Source: Amycolatopsis sp. CA-126428 (lineage in GTDB: Bacteria > Actinomycetota > Actinomycetes > Mycobacteriales > Pseudonocardiaceae). From it: a stretch of 64,000 nucleotides of DNA. Where the stretch lies: positions 1-64,000 of the forward strand of contig NZ_PPHF01000046.1 in assembly GCF_002904335.1 (NCBI RefSeq), given 5' to 3'. The translations under genes and the position numbers were made by a program. The notes under the pieces were generated by a model that was given only the letters and a program-made list of their open reading frames with translations, did not search any database and was not told where the DNA came from. Each line of letters opens with the position of its first letter. The stretch's first letter is position 1. Positions 26,459 to 34,396 of the stretch are shown in pieces.

Positions 26459-27190
26459 TCAGGGGCGCGTGGACAACTCAGCCGGGTGCAGCTCGTACAG
26501 CGCATACGCCTTCCGGATCACCGGCTGCGCCACGTTCCGCACCCGTACCCCGCCCGGCGTCACGCCCTGCTCGCACCCGAAGTGGGCATGGCCGTGCAGG
26601 GCCAGGTCGGCGCCCACCTCGTCGATCGGCTCGCAGAGCAGGTACGAACCGAGGAACGGGTGGATCTCGGGTGGCTCGCCGTGCAGGGTGCCGGAGATCG
26701 GCGCGTAGTGCGTCAACGCGACGACGACGTCCGTGTCGAGGGTTTGCAACGCTTTGCGCAGCGAATCGGCCGAGGCCATCGTGTGCTCGACGAAGTCCTT
26801 CATCTCCCGCTCGCCGAAGCGGCTGGCGCACTTGCCGGCGAACCCGCCGCCGAAGCCCTTGACCCCGGCGACGCCCAGGGAACCGTCCGGCAGGTCGAAG
26901 CGGACCGCGTCGCCCTCCAGCACCTCGACGCCGGTCTCGCGGAGCAGGTTCGAGATCATTTCCCCGAGGTCGCTGTGGTGGTCGTGGTTGCCGAGCACCG
27001 CGGCGATCGGCACGCCGAGCCCGGCGAGCTCGTCGGCCACCACCCGGGCTTCCTCGATGGTGCCGTGCCGGGTGAGGTCCCCGGCCAGCAGCAGGACGTC
27101 GGCGGTGCCCGCCAGGTGCTCCAGGGCGGGCCGGAGCAGGCCGCGGGAGTCTTCGCCCAGGTGCACGTCCCCGACCGCGGCGATCCTCAT
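26459..27190 (-). CDS. Metallophosphoesterase
   Basis: Product of 243 residues with the full calcineurin-like set: GDVHLGE, LLAGDLTRHG, GNHDHHSD, THYAPI and HGHAHFG, binding two metals. It is a cytoplasmic phosphohydrolase of the class that includes nucleotide and protein phosphatases. It overlaps the nucleotidyltransferase-BON gene upstream by 4 nt, which suggests they work on a common nucleotide or RNA-type substrate, for example one adding and one removing nucleotides (inference). The stop is 9 nt from the palindrome. Confidence 0.9.
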   Translation of the reverse strand: MRIAAVGDVHLGEDSRGLLRPALEHLAGTADVLLLAGDLTRHGTIEEARVVADELAGLGVPIAAVLGNHDHHSDLGEMISNLLRETGVEVLEGDAVRFDLPDGSLGVAGVKGFGGGFAGKCASRFGEREMKDFVEHTMASADSLRKALQTLDTDVVVALTHYAPISGTLHGEPPEIHPFLGSYLLCEPIDEVGADLALHGHAHFGCEQGVTPGGVRVRNVAQPVIRKAYALYELHPAELSTRP

Positions 27191-27996
27191 CGGCCGATCT
27201 CCTCCGCGCTCGCCGGTTCGCGGACGTCGGCGACCCGGATGTCGTTGTGCACCAGCTCCCCGGTCAGGTACTCACCGACGACGGCGTCCACCTCCTCCTT
27301 GCGCGCGGCGCAGATCACTTCGCCGCTCAGGTGGACGTGCTCGCCCCGCACGGTCACGTGCACGCCGAGCTCGGCGGTGCGGGGGTCTTCGGCGAGGGCC
27401 CGGCTGAGCCGGGCGACGAGGTACTGCGGTGGTTCGGGCACGAGGGCCTCCTTCGGGTCGATCACGGCCAGGTCGCCGAGCAGCGCCAGGAACGCCCGGG
27501 CGTAGGGGGACGCCGACACCTGCACGGCGACGTCGGTCCAGTCGACCTGTTCGCGCAGGTCACGGGCGATCCGCAGCAGCGGGGCGAAGTCGCACCGGTG
27601 CGCGCTCAGCACGAGCAGCTTGTCCACCAGCAGGTCGGTGCCGGAGACGACCGGCGCCGCGGTGGACCCGATCCGCATCAGCGCGGCGCGGTCGAGCAGC
27701 TCGTCGGTCACCGGCCGGTGGTTGGGGCCGTGGATGAGGTCCACGAGGATGTCGCCGTCGTAGACCTTCGTCAGCCAGTCCTCCGGCGGGTGCACGCGGC
27801 GCAGGCCGGCGGCGGTGAGCACCTCCGCCGCCCGGTCGGCGTCGCCCGGCTTGAGGAACAGGTCGACGTCGTGGTCCGACGGCGGCCCGCCGCGGGCGTA
27901 CACGGCCAGGCCACCGGCGACGGCGAACCGGATGTCCGTGCCGTCGAGGGCGGTCACGACGCGGGTCAGGCTCTGCAGCAGCGCCTCCGCTTCCAT
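27187..27996 (-). CDS. Nucleotidyltransferase-like protein fused to a BON domain
   Basis: Product of 269 residues. The N-terminal half has the minimal nucleotidyltransferase pattern AVAGGLAVYARGG followed by DHDVDLFL, where two Asp bind metal, as in AbiEii/MNT-like proteins. The C-terminal ~70 residues (PPQYLVARLSRALAEDP to HNDIRVADV) form a BON domain, which normally sits in periplasmic or membrane-associated stress proteins. The combination is unusual. It is translationally coupled to the metallophosphatase. No signal peptide, so presumably cytoplasmic. Confidence 0.78.
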   Translation of the reverse strand: MEAEALLQSLTRVVTALDGTDIRFAVAGGLAVYARGGPPSDHDVDLFLKPGDADRAAEVLTAAGLRRVHPPEDWLTKVYDGDILVDLIHGPNHRPVTDELLDRAALMRIGSTAAPVVSGTDLLVDKLLVLSAHRCDFAPLLRIARDLREQVDWTDVAVQVSASPYARAFLALLGDLAVIDPKEALVPEPPQYLVARLSRALAEDPRTAELGVHVTVRGEHVHLSGEVICAARKEEVDAVVGEYLTGELVHNDIRVADVREPASAEEIGR

Positions 27997-28026
27997 GGCG
28001 GAGGATTACCCGCGCCGGGGGCGGCC

Positions 28027-28407
28027 CTAACCGCCGTTCGCGGGCCGCTGGCGGATCCACGCGCGGGCGCCGTCGACCGTCGAGTGCAGCGCGAGCGTGC
28101 CGTCCAGCCGGGTGACCTGCAGGGAGCGCAGCACCGGGCGCCCGTCGGCGACCACCGCGAACGGCAGGTCCGCGACCGCCGTCTCGGTGACGAGCTCGGC
28201 GAGGACCTGCAGCCCCGCCGAGCCGCAGAAGGTGATCGCGCCCAGGTCCACGATGAGGGCCCCCGCCCCTTCCGCCAGCGCGGCCTTGGCCCGCGCGCGC
28301 AGCACCGGCGCGGTGCCGAGGTCCAGGTCCCCGGCCGCCGCGACGACGACGGCTTCGGGCACGGTGCGCACGCGCACCGTCAGTACGGGCGGCCGGTCAT
28401 CGGTCAC
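28027..28407 (-). CDS. STAS-domain anti-anti-sigma-like protein
   Basis: Product of 126 residues, GTG start with AAGGGAG upstream. STAS fold: VAAAGDLDLGTAPVLRA, then LIVDLGAITFCGSAGLQVLA, where the Ser/Gly turn holds the phosphorylatable Ser. The family acts by binding anti-sigma kinases and freeing stress sigma factors. No kinase or sigma gene is adjacent. It neighbours stress-type genes on both sides, consistent with a role in a general stress network. Confidence 0.88.
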   Translation of the reverse strand: MTDDRPPVLTVRVRTVPEAVVVAAAGDLDLGTAPVLRARAKAALAEGAGALIVDLGAITFCGSAGLQVLAELVTETAVADLPFAVVADGRPVLRSLQVTRLDGTLALHSTVDGARAWIRQRPANGG

Positions 28408-28521
28408 GGGGGGCTCCCTTCGCTGCTGCCGACTTTAGAACGGTTGCATCGTTTTGTCATCGATTTGCCGGGTAACCGGGGAGGAGAGAAACCCGACCCA
28501 GTGCAGAGAGGACAGGCTTCG

Positions 28522-28986
28522 ATGAGCACCGTCACGGAATCCGTCGACGTCGAGACCGACGTCACCACCGCCTACAACCAGTGGACGCAGTTCGAGTCCT
28601 TCCCGCAGTTCATGGAGGGCGTCGACGAGATCCGGCAGCTCGACGACACCCACACGCACTGGAAGATCAGTGTCGGCGGGCAGACCCGCGAATTCGACGC
28701 GACGATCACCGAGCAGCACCCGGACGAGCGCGTCGCCTGGAAGTCCGACTCCGGCCCGACCCACGCGGGCGTCGTCACGTTCCACCGCCTCGACGACCGG
28801 CACACCCGGGTCACCGCCCAGCTCGACATCGACCCGGAGGGGTTCGTCGAGAACGTCGCCGACAAGCTCGGCATCCTGGACCGCCGCGTCAAGGCCGACC
28901 TCGGCCGGTTCAAGACGTTCATCGAGGAACGCGGCAGCCACGAAACCGGCGCCTGGCGCGGGGATGTCGCCCGTCCCGGGAACTGA
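28522..28986 (+). CDS. SRPBCC (START-like) protein
   Basis: Product of 154 residues; the frame is open upstream, but the ATG at 28522 has AGAGAGGACAG before it and the family N-terminus. The polyketide-cyclase/dehydrase fold is recognisable: TAYNQWTQFESFPQFMEGV, DERVAWKS and the long C-terminal helix ILDRRVKADLGRFKTFIEER. Such proteins bind hydrophobic ligands in a cavity. The same kind of SRPBCC gene is common in actinobacterial stress clusters. Ligand unknown. Confidence 0.88.
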   Translation: MSTVTESVDVETDVTTAYNQWTQFESFPQFMEGVDEIRQLDDTHTHWKISVGGQTREFDATITEQHPDERVAWKSDSGPTHAGVVTFHRLDDRHTRVTAQLDIDPEGFVENVADKLGILDRRVKADLGRFKTFIEERGSHETGAWRGDVARPGN

Positions 28987-28994
28987 GCCTGCCG

Positions 28995-29816
28995 GTGGAC
29001 CGCCCCGCGGCCGCCCCCGCCGTCACCTGGACGGCGGGGGCGGCCGCACGCATGCTGGGCCTGCCCGCGTCCACGCTGCGCGCGTGGCACCGGCGGTACG
29101 ACCTCCCGCTGTCCGCGCCGCAGACCGGCACCCACCGCCACTACGGGCGGGCGGACATCGAGGCGCTGCTCCGGATGAAGCACCTGATCGAGCAGGGACT
29201 TAGCGCGGAAGCCGCGGCCGCGCGGGCGTTCCAGGCGAGCGCGACCGACGTCGGCACGCTGCTGGCCGCCGTCCGCGGCCTGAAGATCGACACCGCCGCC
29301 GCGCTCCTCGACGCGCACCTCGCCGAGCGTGGCGTCCTCGGCACCTGGGACGAGCTCTGCCGCCCGGCGCTGACCGCCCTCTGCGGCCCGGACGCCGACC
29401 GTTGCATCGACCTCGTGCACGGCCTGTCCTGGGCCATTGCCGCGGCCCTGCACCGGATTCCCACGCCCACCGGCGCCGGGCCCCCGGTTCTGCTGGCCTG
29501 TGTGGACGGTGACCGGCACACGCTGCCCTCCGAAGCCCTGCGCGCGGCGCTGGCCGAACACGGCCGCGAGGCGCTGTTCCTCGGCGCTTCGATCCCGGAA
29601 TCCGCGCTGCGGCAAGCGATCGACCGCATCCGGCCCGCCGCGGTCGTGCTGTGGAGCAGCCGCCCGGCCACTCCCCCGAGCGGGCTCCCGGTGCCGCGGC
29701 TCGTCCTGGCCGGGCCCGGCCGGCCACCGGGGACCGGAGGCCCGGACAGCCTGCGTGACGCGGTTTCGCTGCTGACGACGAGCTGCGCCCGGTTTATCCC
29801 CAGGCCACCCGGGTAG
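28995..29816 (+). CDS. MerR-type regulator with degenerate B12-binding-like domain
   Basis: Product of 273 residues. GTG 28995 is the only sensible start, though its ribosome site is weak. The MerR helix-turn-helix is at about residues 12-75 (AARMLGLPASTLRAWHRRYD ... GTHRHYGRADIEALLRMKHL). The C-terminal half has the helical cap and Rossmann-like part of CarH/LitR photoreceptor-type regulators, with VDGDRHTLPSEAL in place of the usual E-x-H-x-x-G. The His is kept but the Gly is Pro, so cobalamin binding is doubtful. It follows the SRPBCC gene closely and may control the envelope-stress operon downstream. Confidence 0.8.
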   Translation: MDRPAAAPAVTWTAGAAARMLGLPASTLRAWHRRYDLPLSAPQTGTHRHYGRADIEALLRMKHLIEQGLSAEAAAARAFQASATDVGTLLAAVRGLKIDTAAALLDAHLAERGVLGTWDELCRPALTALCGPDADRCIDLVHGLSWAIAAALHRIPTPTGAGPPVLLACVDGDRHTLPSEALRAALAEHGREALFLGASIPESALRQAIDRIRPAAVVLWSSRPATPPSGLPVPRLVLAGPGRPPGTGGPDSLRDAVSLLTTSCARFIPRPPG

Positions 29817-29893
29817 CCAGCCGCACTACCAGGCCGATGGTCGCCATCGGCACCCACGTAGGCGCGGAAGTGCCTCTCCCGCAGGAGGTCGAG

Positions 29894-30754
29894 ATGACGC
29901 AGGGACCCGGCGGTCAGTCACCGCCGCAGCACGCCCCCGGATCGCCGTCGATGCCGGAAACCGCCAAGGGCGAAGCCCGCGAGGTGGCCGCCACCGCCGC
30001 CGATCGGGGTGGCGAAGTCGCCCAAACGGCGGCGGACCAAGCGAAGCACGTGGCCGCGCACGCCCAGCAGGAAGCACGCGACCTGGTCCGCGAAGGCCGG
30101 GAACAACTGGAGGCGCAGGCCAAGGACGGCCAGCGGAAGGCCGCCGAGAGCCTCCACCAGCTGGCCGGTCAGCTCGAGCGGATGGCGGAGCAGACCGATT
30201 CCCCCGGTCTCGCCGGCGACGTCGCGCGCCAGGTGTCCGACCGGACGCGGACGGTCGCCGACTGGCTCGAGCACCGCGAGCCCGGTGACCTCCTGGACGA
30301 GGTGCGGCGCTTCGCCCGCCGTCGTCCCGGCACGTTCCTGGTCGGCGCGGCCGTCGCCGGTGCCCTCGTCGGGCGGCTGACTCGCGGCGTCGTGGCGCAG
30401 CAGAAGGAAGAAAGCTCCCCGAACGGCCGGGCGGGCGCTCCTCAGCCGCACGCCGGGCCCACCGCGACCCCGCCCGTGCCGCGGCCGGACGACGCCGGAT
30501 ACACCGCACCGCAAGGCTTTCCGCAGCCGGGCGGTGCCGGGTACGCGGCTCCGGGCGGCTACCCCGCACCCCAGCCGGCCGGCGGCCTCCCGCAGCCGGG
30601 TCACCCGGGCGGGTACGCCGCACCGCAGCCGGGCGGGGGCCTCCCGCAGCCGAGCCATCCCGGCGGGGCGCCCGGCGGGTACAGCGCACCCCAGCCGCCG
30701 GAAGACCTCCCGCAGCCGAGCCCGCGCTTCTCCGGGCCGGGGCAGGTGCCGTGA
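29894..30754 (+). CDS. LEA-like/apolipoprotein-like stress protein with Pro/Gly-rich tail
   Basis: Product of 286 residues; ATG 29894 has GCAGGAGG upstream. Residues ~20-130 are a long amphipathic, Ala/Glu/Gln-rich helix with 11-mer-like repeats. A short hydrophobic segment follows (GTFLVGAAVAGALVGRLT). The last ~90 residues are low-complexity repeats of the form GYAAPQP and GGLPQPxHPGG. It is the first gene of a three-gene operon with a holin-like membrane protein and a DUF3618 protein, typical of actinobacterial envelope or desiccation stress operons. Molecular role unknown. Confidence 0.78.
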   Translation: MTQGPGGQSPPQHAPGSPSMPETAKGEAREVAATAADRGGEVAQTAADQAKHVAAHAQQEARDLVREGREQLEAQAKDGQRKAAESLHQLAGQLERMAEQTDSPGLAGDVARQVSDRTRTVADWLEHREPGDLLDEVRRFARRRPGTFLVGAAVAGALVGRLTRGVVAQQKEESSPNGRAGAPQPHAGPTATPPVPRPDDAGYTAPQGFPQPGGAGYAAPGGYPAPQPAGGLPQPGHPGGYAAPQPGGGLPQPSHPGGAPGGYSAPQPPEDLPQPSPRFSGPGQVP

Positions 30755-31182
30755 TGACGCAGGCACCCGGGCCCGTGCCCCGCACCGGTGAACCCGTCGA
30801 CGTCGCCGACGCCTCGGTCGGTGAGCTGATGTCCAACGTGATGAAGGACCTCTCCACCCTGGTGCGGCAGGAAGTGGAGCTGGCGAAGGCCGAAGTGAAG
30901 GCCGAGGCGGGCAAGGCCGCGAAGGGCGCGGGGATGCTCGGCGGCGCCGGGTTCGCCGGCTACATGGTCGTGCTGTTCCTCTCCATCGCCCTGTGGCAGG
31001 GGCTGGCGAACGTCATGGACGCGGGGTGGGCGGCACTGATCGTCGCGGTCGTGTGGGTGATCGCCGGCGCCGTGCTCTACGCGACCGGGCGGCGCGAAGT
31101 CCGCCGGATCAACCCGAAACCCGAACGCACCGTCGAGACCCTGCAGCAGGTCCCCGACGCACTGAAAGGCGAACGACGATGA
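30754..31182 (+). CDS. Phage-holin-like membrane protein (Phage_holin_3_6 family)
   Basis: Product of 142 residues, ATG overlapping the previous stop (TGATG). It has an N-terminal amphipathic helix (LMSNVMKDLSTLVRQEVELA) and two transmembrane segments (GYMVVLFLSIALWQGLANV; WAALIVAVVWVIAGAVLYA). The family name comes from phage, but these chromosomal actinobacterial forms are not known lysis proteins; they are thought to be membrane stress or scaffold components. Middle gene of the operon. Confidence 0.88.
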   Translation: MTQAPGPVPRTGEPVDVADASVGELMSNVMKDLSTLVRQEVELAKAEVKAEAGKAAKGAGMLGGAGFAGYMVVLFLSIALWQGLANVMDAGWAALIVAVVWVIAGAVLYATGRREVRRINPKPERTVETLQQVPDALKGERR

Positions 31183-31790
31183 CCGAACCGGAGCGCATCC
31201 GCCGCGAAATCGAAGGCACGCAACGCAGTCTCAGCACGGACGTGAACGCCCTCACCGAAAAGGTGACCCCGGGCCGGATCGTCGAACGCCGCATCGGCCG
31301 GATGCGCTCGGCGGTGGGCCACGCGCGGGACCGCGTCATGGGCACCGCGTCGGATCACGCATCGACGGCGGGCGACAAGGTGGGCTCGGTGGCCTCGGCC
31401 GCCGGGGACAAGGTGAATTCCGCCGCCGACGCCGTCAGCGAGGCGCCGCAGGCGATCCGCCGCGGCACGCAGGGCAACCCGCTGGCCGCCGGCCTGATCG
31501 CCTTCGGCGCCGGCTGGCTCGTGTCGTCCCTGCTGCCCGCGAGCGAGCCGGAGCGCCGGCTCGCCGGCCAGGCGACCGACCTCGCCAAGGAGCACGTGGC
31601 GCCGGTGGCCCAGCACGCGGCCGAAGAGCTGAAGGAGAACCTGCGCGAGCCCGTGCAGCACGCGGCCGAGTCGGTGCAGTCCGAAGCCGCCGACGCGGCG
31701 TCCACGGTCAAGGACGAAGCGCGGTCCGCGACCGGCGACGTCACCGATCGCGCCCAGGAAGCCCGGGAGAACGTGCGCTCGGAGGGCTGA
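31179..31790 (+). CDS. DUF3618 membrane protein
   Basis: Product of 203 residues; ATG 31179 overlaps the previous stop by 4 nt. It begins with the DUF3618 signature RIRREIEGTQRSLSTDVNAL. A long Ala-rich helical part and one hydrophobic segment (AAGLIAFGAGWLVSSLLPA) follow, then a second amphipathic tail rich in Glu/Ala. Always found with the holin-like protein in actinobacterial operons. Followed by a hairpin terminator. Function unproven. Confidence 0.85.
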   Translation: MTEPERIRREIEGTQRSLSTDVNALTEKVTPGRIVERRIGRMRSAVGHARDRVMGTASDHASTAGDKVGSVASAAGDKVNSAADAVSEAPQAIRRGTQGNPLAAGLIAFGAGWLVSSLLPASEPERRLAGQATDLAKEHVAPVAQHAAEELKENLREPVQHAAESVQSEAADAASTVKDEARSATGDVTDRAQEARENVRSEG

Positions 31791-31800
31791 GGCGGGAGTT

Positions 31801-31832
31801 CCGGGGCGCGGCCTCACCCGGCCGCGCCCCGG
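31801..31832. terminator. Hairpin terminator of the envelope-stress operon
   Basis: Perfect 13-bp stem (31801-31813 with 31820-31832), loop TCACCC, 10 nt after the DUF3618 stop. Confidence 0.8.
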
Positions 31833-31872
31833 CCCGTGTCATCCGGGCCCCGAACAGCAGGGAAGGACTCCG

Positions 31873-32679
31873 ATGCCTGCCTACGACCCGCCCGGCGGCG
31901 ACTCGCTGATGTTCGTCGGGACCGCGACCACGGTGCTCCGGCTGGGCCCGTTCACCCTGCTCACCGACCCGAACTTCCTGCACCGCGGCCAGTGGTCGTA
32001 CTTCGGGCAGGGACTGTTTTCCCGGCGCCGCACCGAACCCGCGCTGCAGCCGGCGGACCTGCCGCCGCTGACCGCGGTCATCCTGTCCCACCTGCACGGC
32101 GACCACTTCGACCGGATCGCCGCGCGCGAACTCCCCCGCGACACCCCGATCCTCACCACCGGGCACGCCGCCACCCGCCTGCTGCGGCGGGGTTTCCACG
32201 CCCCGCTCCCGCTTCCGACGTGGACGACGGAGAACTTCTCGGACGGCGACGCGCGGCTGGCGGTGACGTCCGTTCCGGCGCGGCACGCCCCGGGGCCGGC
32301 CCGGCGGTTGCTGCCGCCGGTCATGGGCAGCGTCCTGGAGTACCGCGCGACGCCGGAGGCCGATCCGCTGCGGATCTACCTCAGCGGCGACACCGTGCTG
32401 CACGACGAACTCTGCGCCATCCGGGACCACTTCCCCGGCCTCGACCTCGCGGTGGTGCACCTCGGCGGCACGCGCGCGTTCGGCGTGCTGGTCACCCTCG
32501 ACCACCGCGGCGGGGTGGACCTGCTGAACCTGCTGGAGCCCCGTCGCGCGGTGCCGGTGCACTTCGACGACTACGGCCTGTTCCACTCGCCGGTGTCGAA
32601 CTTCCTGGAGGAGGTCCGCCGGCGGCGCCCGCCGACGCGGGTGCACCTGCTGCAGCGGGGCGAATTCCTTTCCTTGTGA
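31873..32679 (+). CDS. MBL-fold metallo-hydrolase (UlaG/RomA-like)
   Basis: Product of 268 residues. Beta-lactamase-fold metal motif SHLHGDHFDRI, a later metal Asp in YLSGDTVLHDE, and a His near the end in VPVHFDDYGLF. The N-terminal VGTATTVLRLGPFTLLTDPNF is typical of UlaG/NAPE-PLD-like hydrolases that act on phosphodiesters, lactones or N-acyl lipids. Solitary gene between two terminator hairpins. Substrate unknown. Confidence 0.9.
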   Translation: MPAYDPPGGDSLMFVGTATTVLRLGPFTLLTDPNFLHRGQWSYFGQGLFSRRRTEPALQPADLPPLTAVILSHLHGDHFDRIAARELPRDTPILTTGHAATRLLRRGFHAPLPLPTWTTENFSDGDARLAVTSVPARHAPGPARRLLPPVMGSVLEYRATPEADPLRIYLSGDTVLHDELCAIRDHFPGLDLAVVHLGGTRAFGVLVTLDHRGGVDLLNLLEPRRAVPVHFDDYGLFHSPVSNFLEEVRRRRPPTRVHLLQRGEFLSL

Positions 32680-32688
32680 TTCCGGCGC

Positions 32689-32719
32689 GGTCCCGGTGCC
32701 GGCGTGCGGCACCGGGACC
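32689..32719. terminator. Hairpin terminator after the MBL gene
   Basis: 13-bp stem GGTCCCGGTGCCG / CGGCACCGGGACC with loop GCGTG, 10 nt after the MBL stop. Confidence 0.8.
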
Positions 32720-32734
32720 TGCGGAGGAACCAGC

Positions 32735-32812
32735 GTGTCGAAACCGTTGTCCGTGTCCTGCGAACTCGACGGCGCCCGGTACGCCGGCGTCGCTGCCGCG
32801 GGATGCGCCTGA
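32735..32812 (+). CDS. Possible 25-residue peptide
   Basis: GTG-initiated frame of 25 codons with a good GGAGG ribosome site 7 nt upstream, directly behind a terminator. It encodes a peptide with two Cys (VSCEL ... GCA). No modification enzymes nearby. Could be a chance frame; homologues would be needed to accept it. Confidence 0.25.
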   Translation: MSKPLSVSCELDGARYAGVAAAGCA

Positions 32813-32951
32813 GGGCGCGGTGGCCGGGCCCGCGAAGGTCTCACCGGCCGCTGTCGGGGCAGGCAGCGCACACCGGCGTCGTGGGAAACCCGGGCGCCGT
32901 CACGGCATCACTCCCCTTTCCTCGTTGTCCGTGGGGTTCAGTCCGTGGGGT

Positions 32952-33239
32952 TCAGTCTGTTCGGGTTCGGTCCGTGCGGTTCGCCGTCCGAGGCCGCGGA
33001 GGGGCTCGCTCCCGCCGCGGGCACTTCGCGGCGAGCAGGCGAACACCCGGTCGTCGCCGCGGCACACCGAGGACGGCGGCCGGCCGGGGCACGCCGGGAC
33101 GGCGGCGGGTGGCGGGAACCGGCGGTGGCGGCTCGAAGTTCGCGGCCACGATCGCGTCGAACTCGGCCCGGACCCACTCGGGGTCGGCCAGCACCAGCTC
33201 GGCGAACCCGTCGGCCGCACGGGTGATCCTGTCCGGCAT
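32952..33239 (-). CDS. Small hypothetical protein, Arg/Pro-rich tail
   Basis: Product of 95 residues from ATG 33239. The N-terminal half (ITRAADGFAELVLADPEWVRAEFDAIVAANF) is a plausible helical domain seen in small actinobacterial proteins (recollection, not search). The second half is low-complexity Pro/Arg. Coding bias is good in the first half only, so the true end or frame of the tail is uncertain. Confidence 0.5.
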   Translation of the reverse strand: MPDRITRAADGFAELVLADPEWVRAEFDAIVAANFEPPPPVPATRRRPGVPRPAAVLGVPRRRPGVRLLAAKCPRRERAPPRPRTANRTDRTRTD

Positions 33240-33593
33240 TCGTCGTTCACTCCCCGGATCGTCTCGCGATGTCACCAGGTTTTGCGTTCCCTTATTCGTA
33301 TAGCACCGGACGGAGATCGGTTCAAGTCCTCAAAGGACCTCCAGCCGGCGGCTCCGGCCGCCTTCCGGTGACAATTTTTCCGGATACACCCGTGCGGAGC
33401 AGCCGGCCGGTGCCGTGCTCACCGGGTGTCTTCCGGCCCGGGACCGATCGGGCGGTCCGGGCCCGCACCCCTTCCGCCGTTCAGCACCCGTTCAGTCCGG
33501 ATCAGTGCCGGAAACCGGTGCGCCACAACGGTTCCCGGAGGTCGTGCGGTGGCCGGTGGCGCGCGCCGCCGCGTATGGTCGTCCGGCGCCACC
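33240..33593. other. Upstream region of the LPMO gene
   Basis: About 350 nt without a convincing gene, GC-moderate compared with neighbours. It holds the promoter area of the LPMO gene and of the small minus-strand gene. Apart from the operator at 33594 no repeat or RNA was recognised. Confidence 0.5.
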
Positions 33594-33609
33594 TTGGGAG
33601 CGCTCCCAA
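33594..33609. promoter_or_regulatory. CebR-type operator before the LPMO gene
   Basis: TTGGGAGCGCTCCCAA, a perfect 16-bp palindrome 26 nt before the LPMO start. It contains TGGGAGCGCTCCCA, the site known for CebR, the LacI-family repressor of cellulose/cellobiose utilisation in Streptomyces. Relief by cello-oligosaccharides is the expected behaviour. Confidence 0.85.
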
Positions 33610-33635
33610 ATCCGGTCCCGACGAAGGAGGACAGC

Positions 33636-34295
33636 GTGGTTCCCCGACGCAAGACCTTGCTTTCCCTGCTGGTGACGGTGGTGACCGCCGTGCTGCTGGG
33701 CGGCGTGCTCACCGGTGTCGCCGACGCGCACGGCTCGGCCACCGACCCGCCGTCGCGCAACTACGGCTGCTGGAACCGCTGGGGCAGCGACTTCCAGAAC
33801 CCGGCCATGGCGACGAAGGACCCGATGTGCTGGCAGGCCTGGCAAGCCGACCCGAACGCGATGTGGAACTGGAACGGGCTCTACCGCGAAGGCGTCAAGG
33901 GCAACCACCAGGGCGCGATCCCCGACGGAACGCTGTGCAGCGGCGGCCGCACGCAGGCGCCCCGGTACAACGCCCTCGACACGGTCGGCGCGTGGCAGAT
34001 GGCGAACAAGGACAACCGGTTCACCCTCACCATCACCGACCAGGCCCACCACGGCGCCGACTACCTGCTGGTGTACATCACCAAGCAGGGCTCCGACCCC
34101 GCCACGCAGCCCCTGGGCTGGGGCAACCTGGAGCTGGTCGCCCAGACGGGCCGCTACGCCCAGGCCGGGCAGTACCAGGTCGCGGTGAACGCGGGCACCC
34201 GGACGGGGCGGCACGTCGTCTACACCATCTGGCAGGCGAGCCACCTCGACCAGTCGTACTACTTCTGCAGTGACGTGAACTTCTCCGGCCGCTGA
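33636..34295 (+). CDS. Secreted lytic polysaccharide monooxygenase, AA10 family
   Basis: Product of 219 residues. GTG start with AAGGAGG 6 nt upstream. The signal peptide is cleaved after Ala31, exposing His32 of HGSATDPPSRNYGCW, the N-terminal His of the copper histidine brace. The second copper His is in the TDQAHHGADY segment, and the C-terminal YFCSDVNF supplies the axial aromatic residue and a disulfide Cys. It is a catalytic domain only, with no carbohydrate-binding module. It oxidatively cleaves chitin or cellulose outside the cell. The CebR-type operator upstream argues for induction by cellulose breakdown products and so for cellulose as target. Confidence 0.93.
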   Translation: MVPRRKTLLSLLVTVVTAVLLGGVLTGVADAHGSATDPPSRNYGCWNRWGSDFQNPAMATKDPMCWQAWQADPNAMWNWNGLYREGVKGNHQGAIPDGTLCSGGRTQAPRYNALDTVGAWQMANKDNRFTLTITDQAHHGADYLLVYITKQGSDPATQPLGWGNLELVAQTGRYAQAGQYQVAVNAGTRTGRHVVYTIWQASHLDQSYYFCSDVNFSGR

Positions 34296-34309
34296 CCGGA
34301 CTGCACGCA

Positions 34310-34338
34310 CCGGGCCGCGGGGCACCCCCGCGGCCCGG
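34310..34338. terminator. Hairpin terminator of the LPMO gene
   Basis: Perfect 13-bp stem CCGGGCCGCGGGG / CCCCGCGGCCCGG with a 3-nt CAC loop, 14 nt after the stop. Confidence 0.85.
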
Positions 34339-34396
34339 CTCTGCGAGTAAGTTACGTTACATGAATTGGTCGTAATGCAAGGCGTACGCTCGGGGT

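Noticed and set aside
32813..32951. Other possible small genes after the 25-codon frame
   Set aside because: No frame with ribosome site and codon bias; short arginine- and proline-rich translations only.
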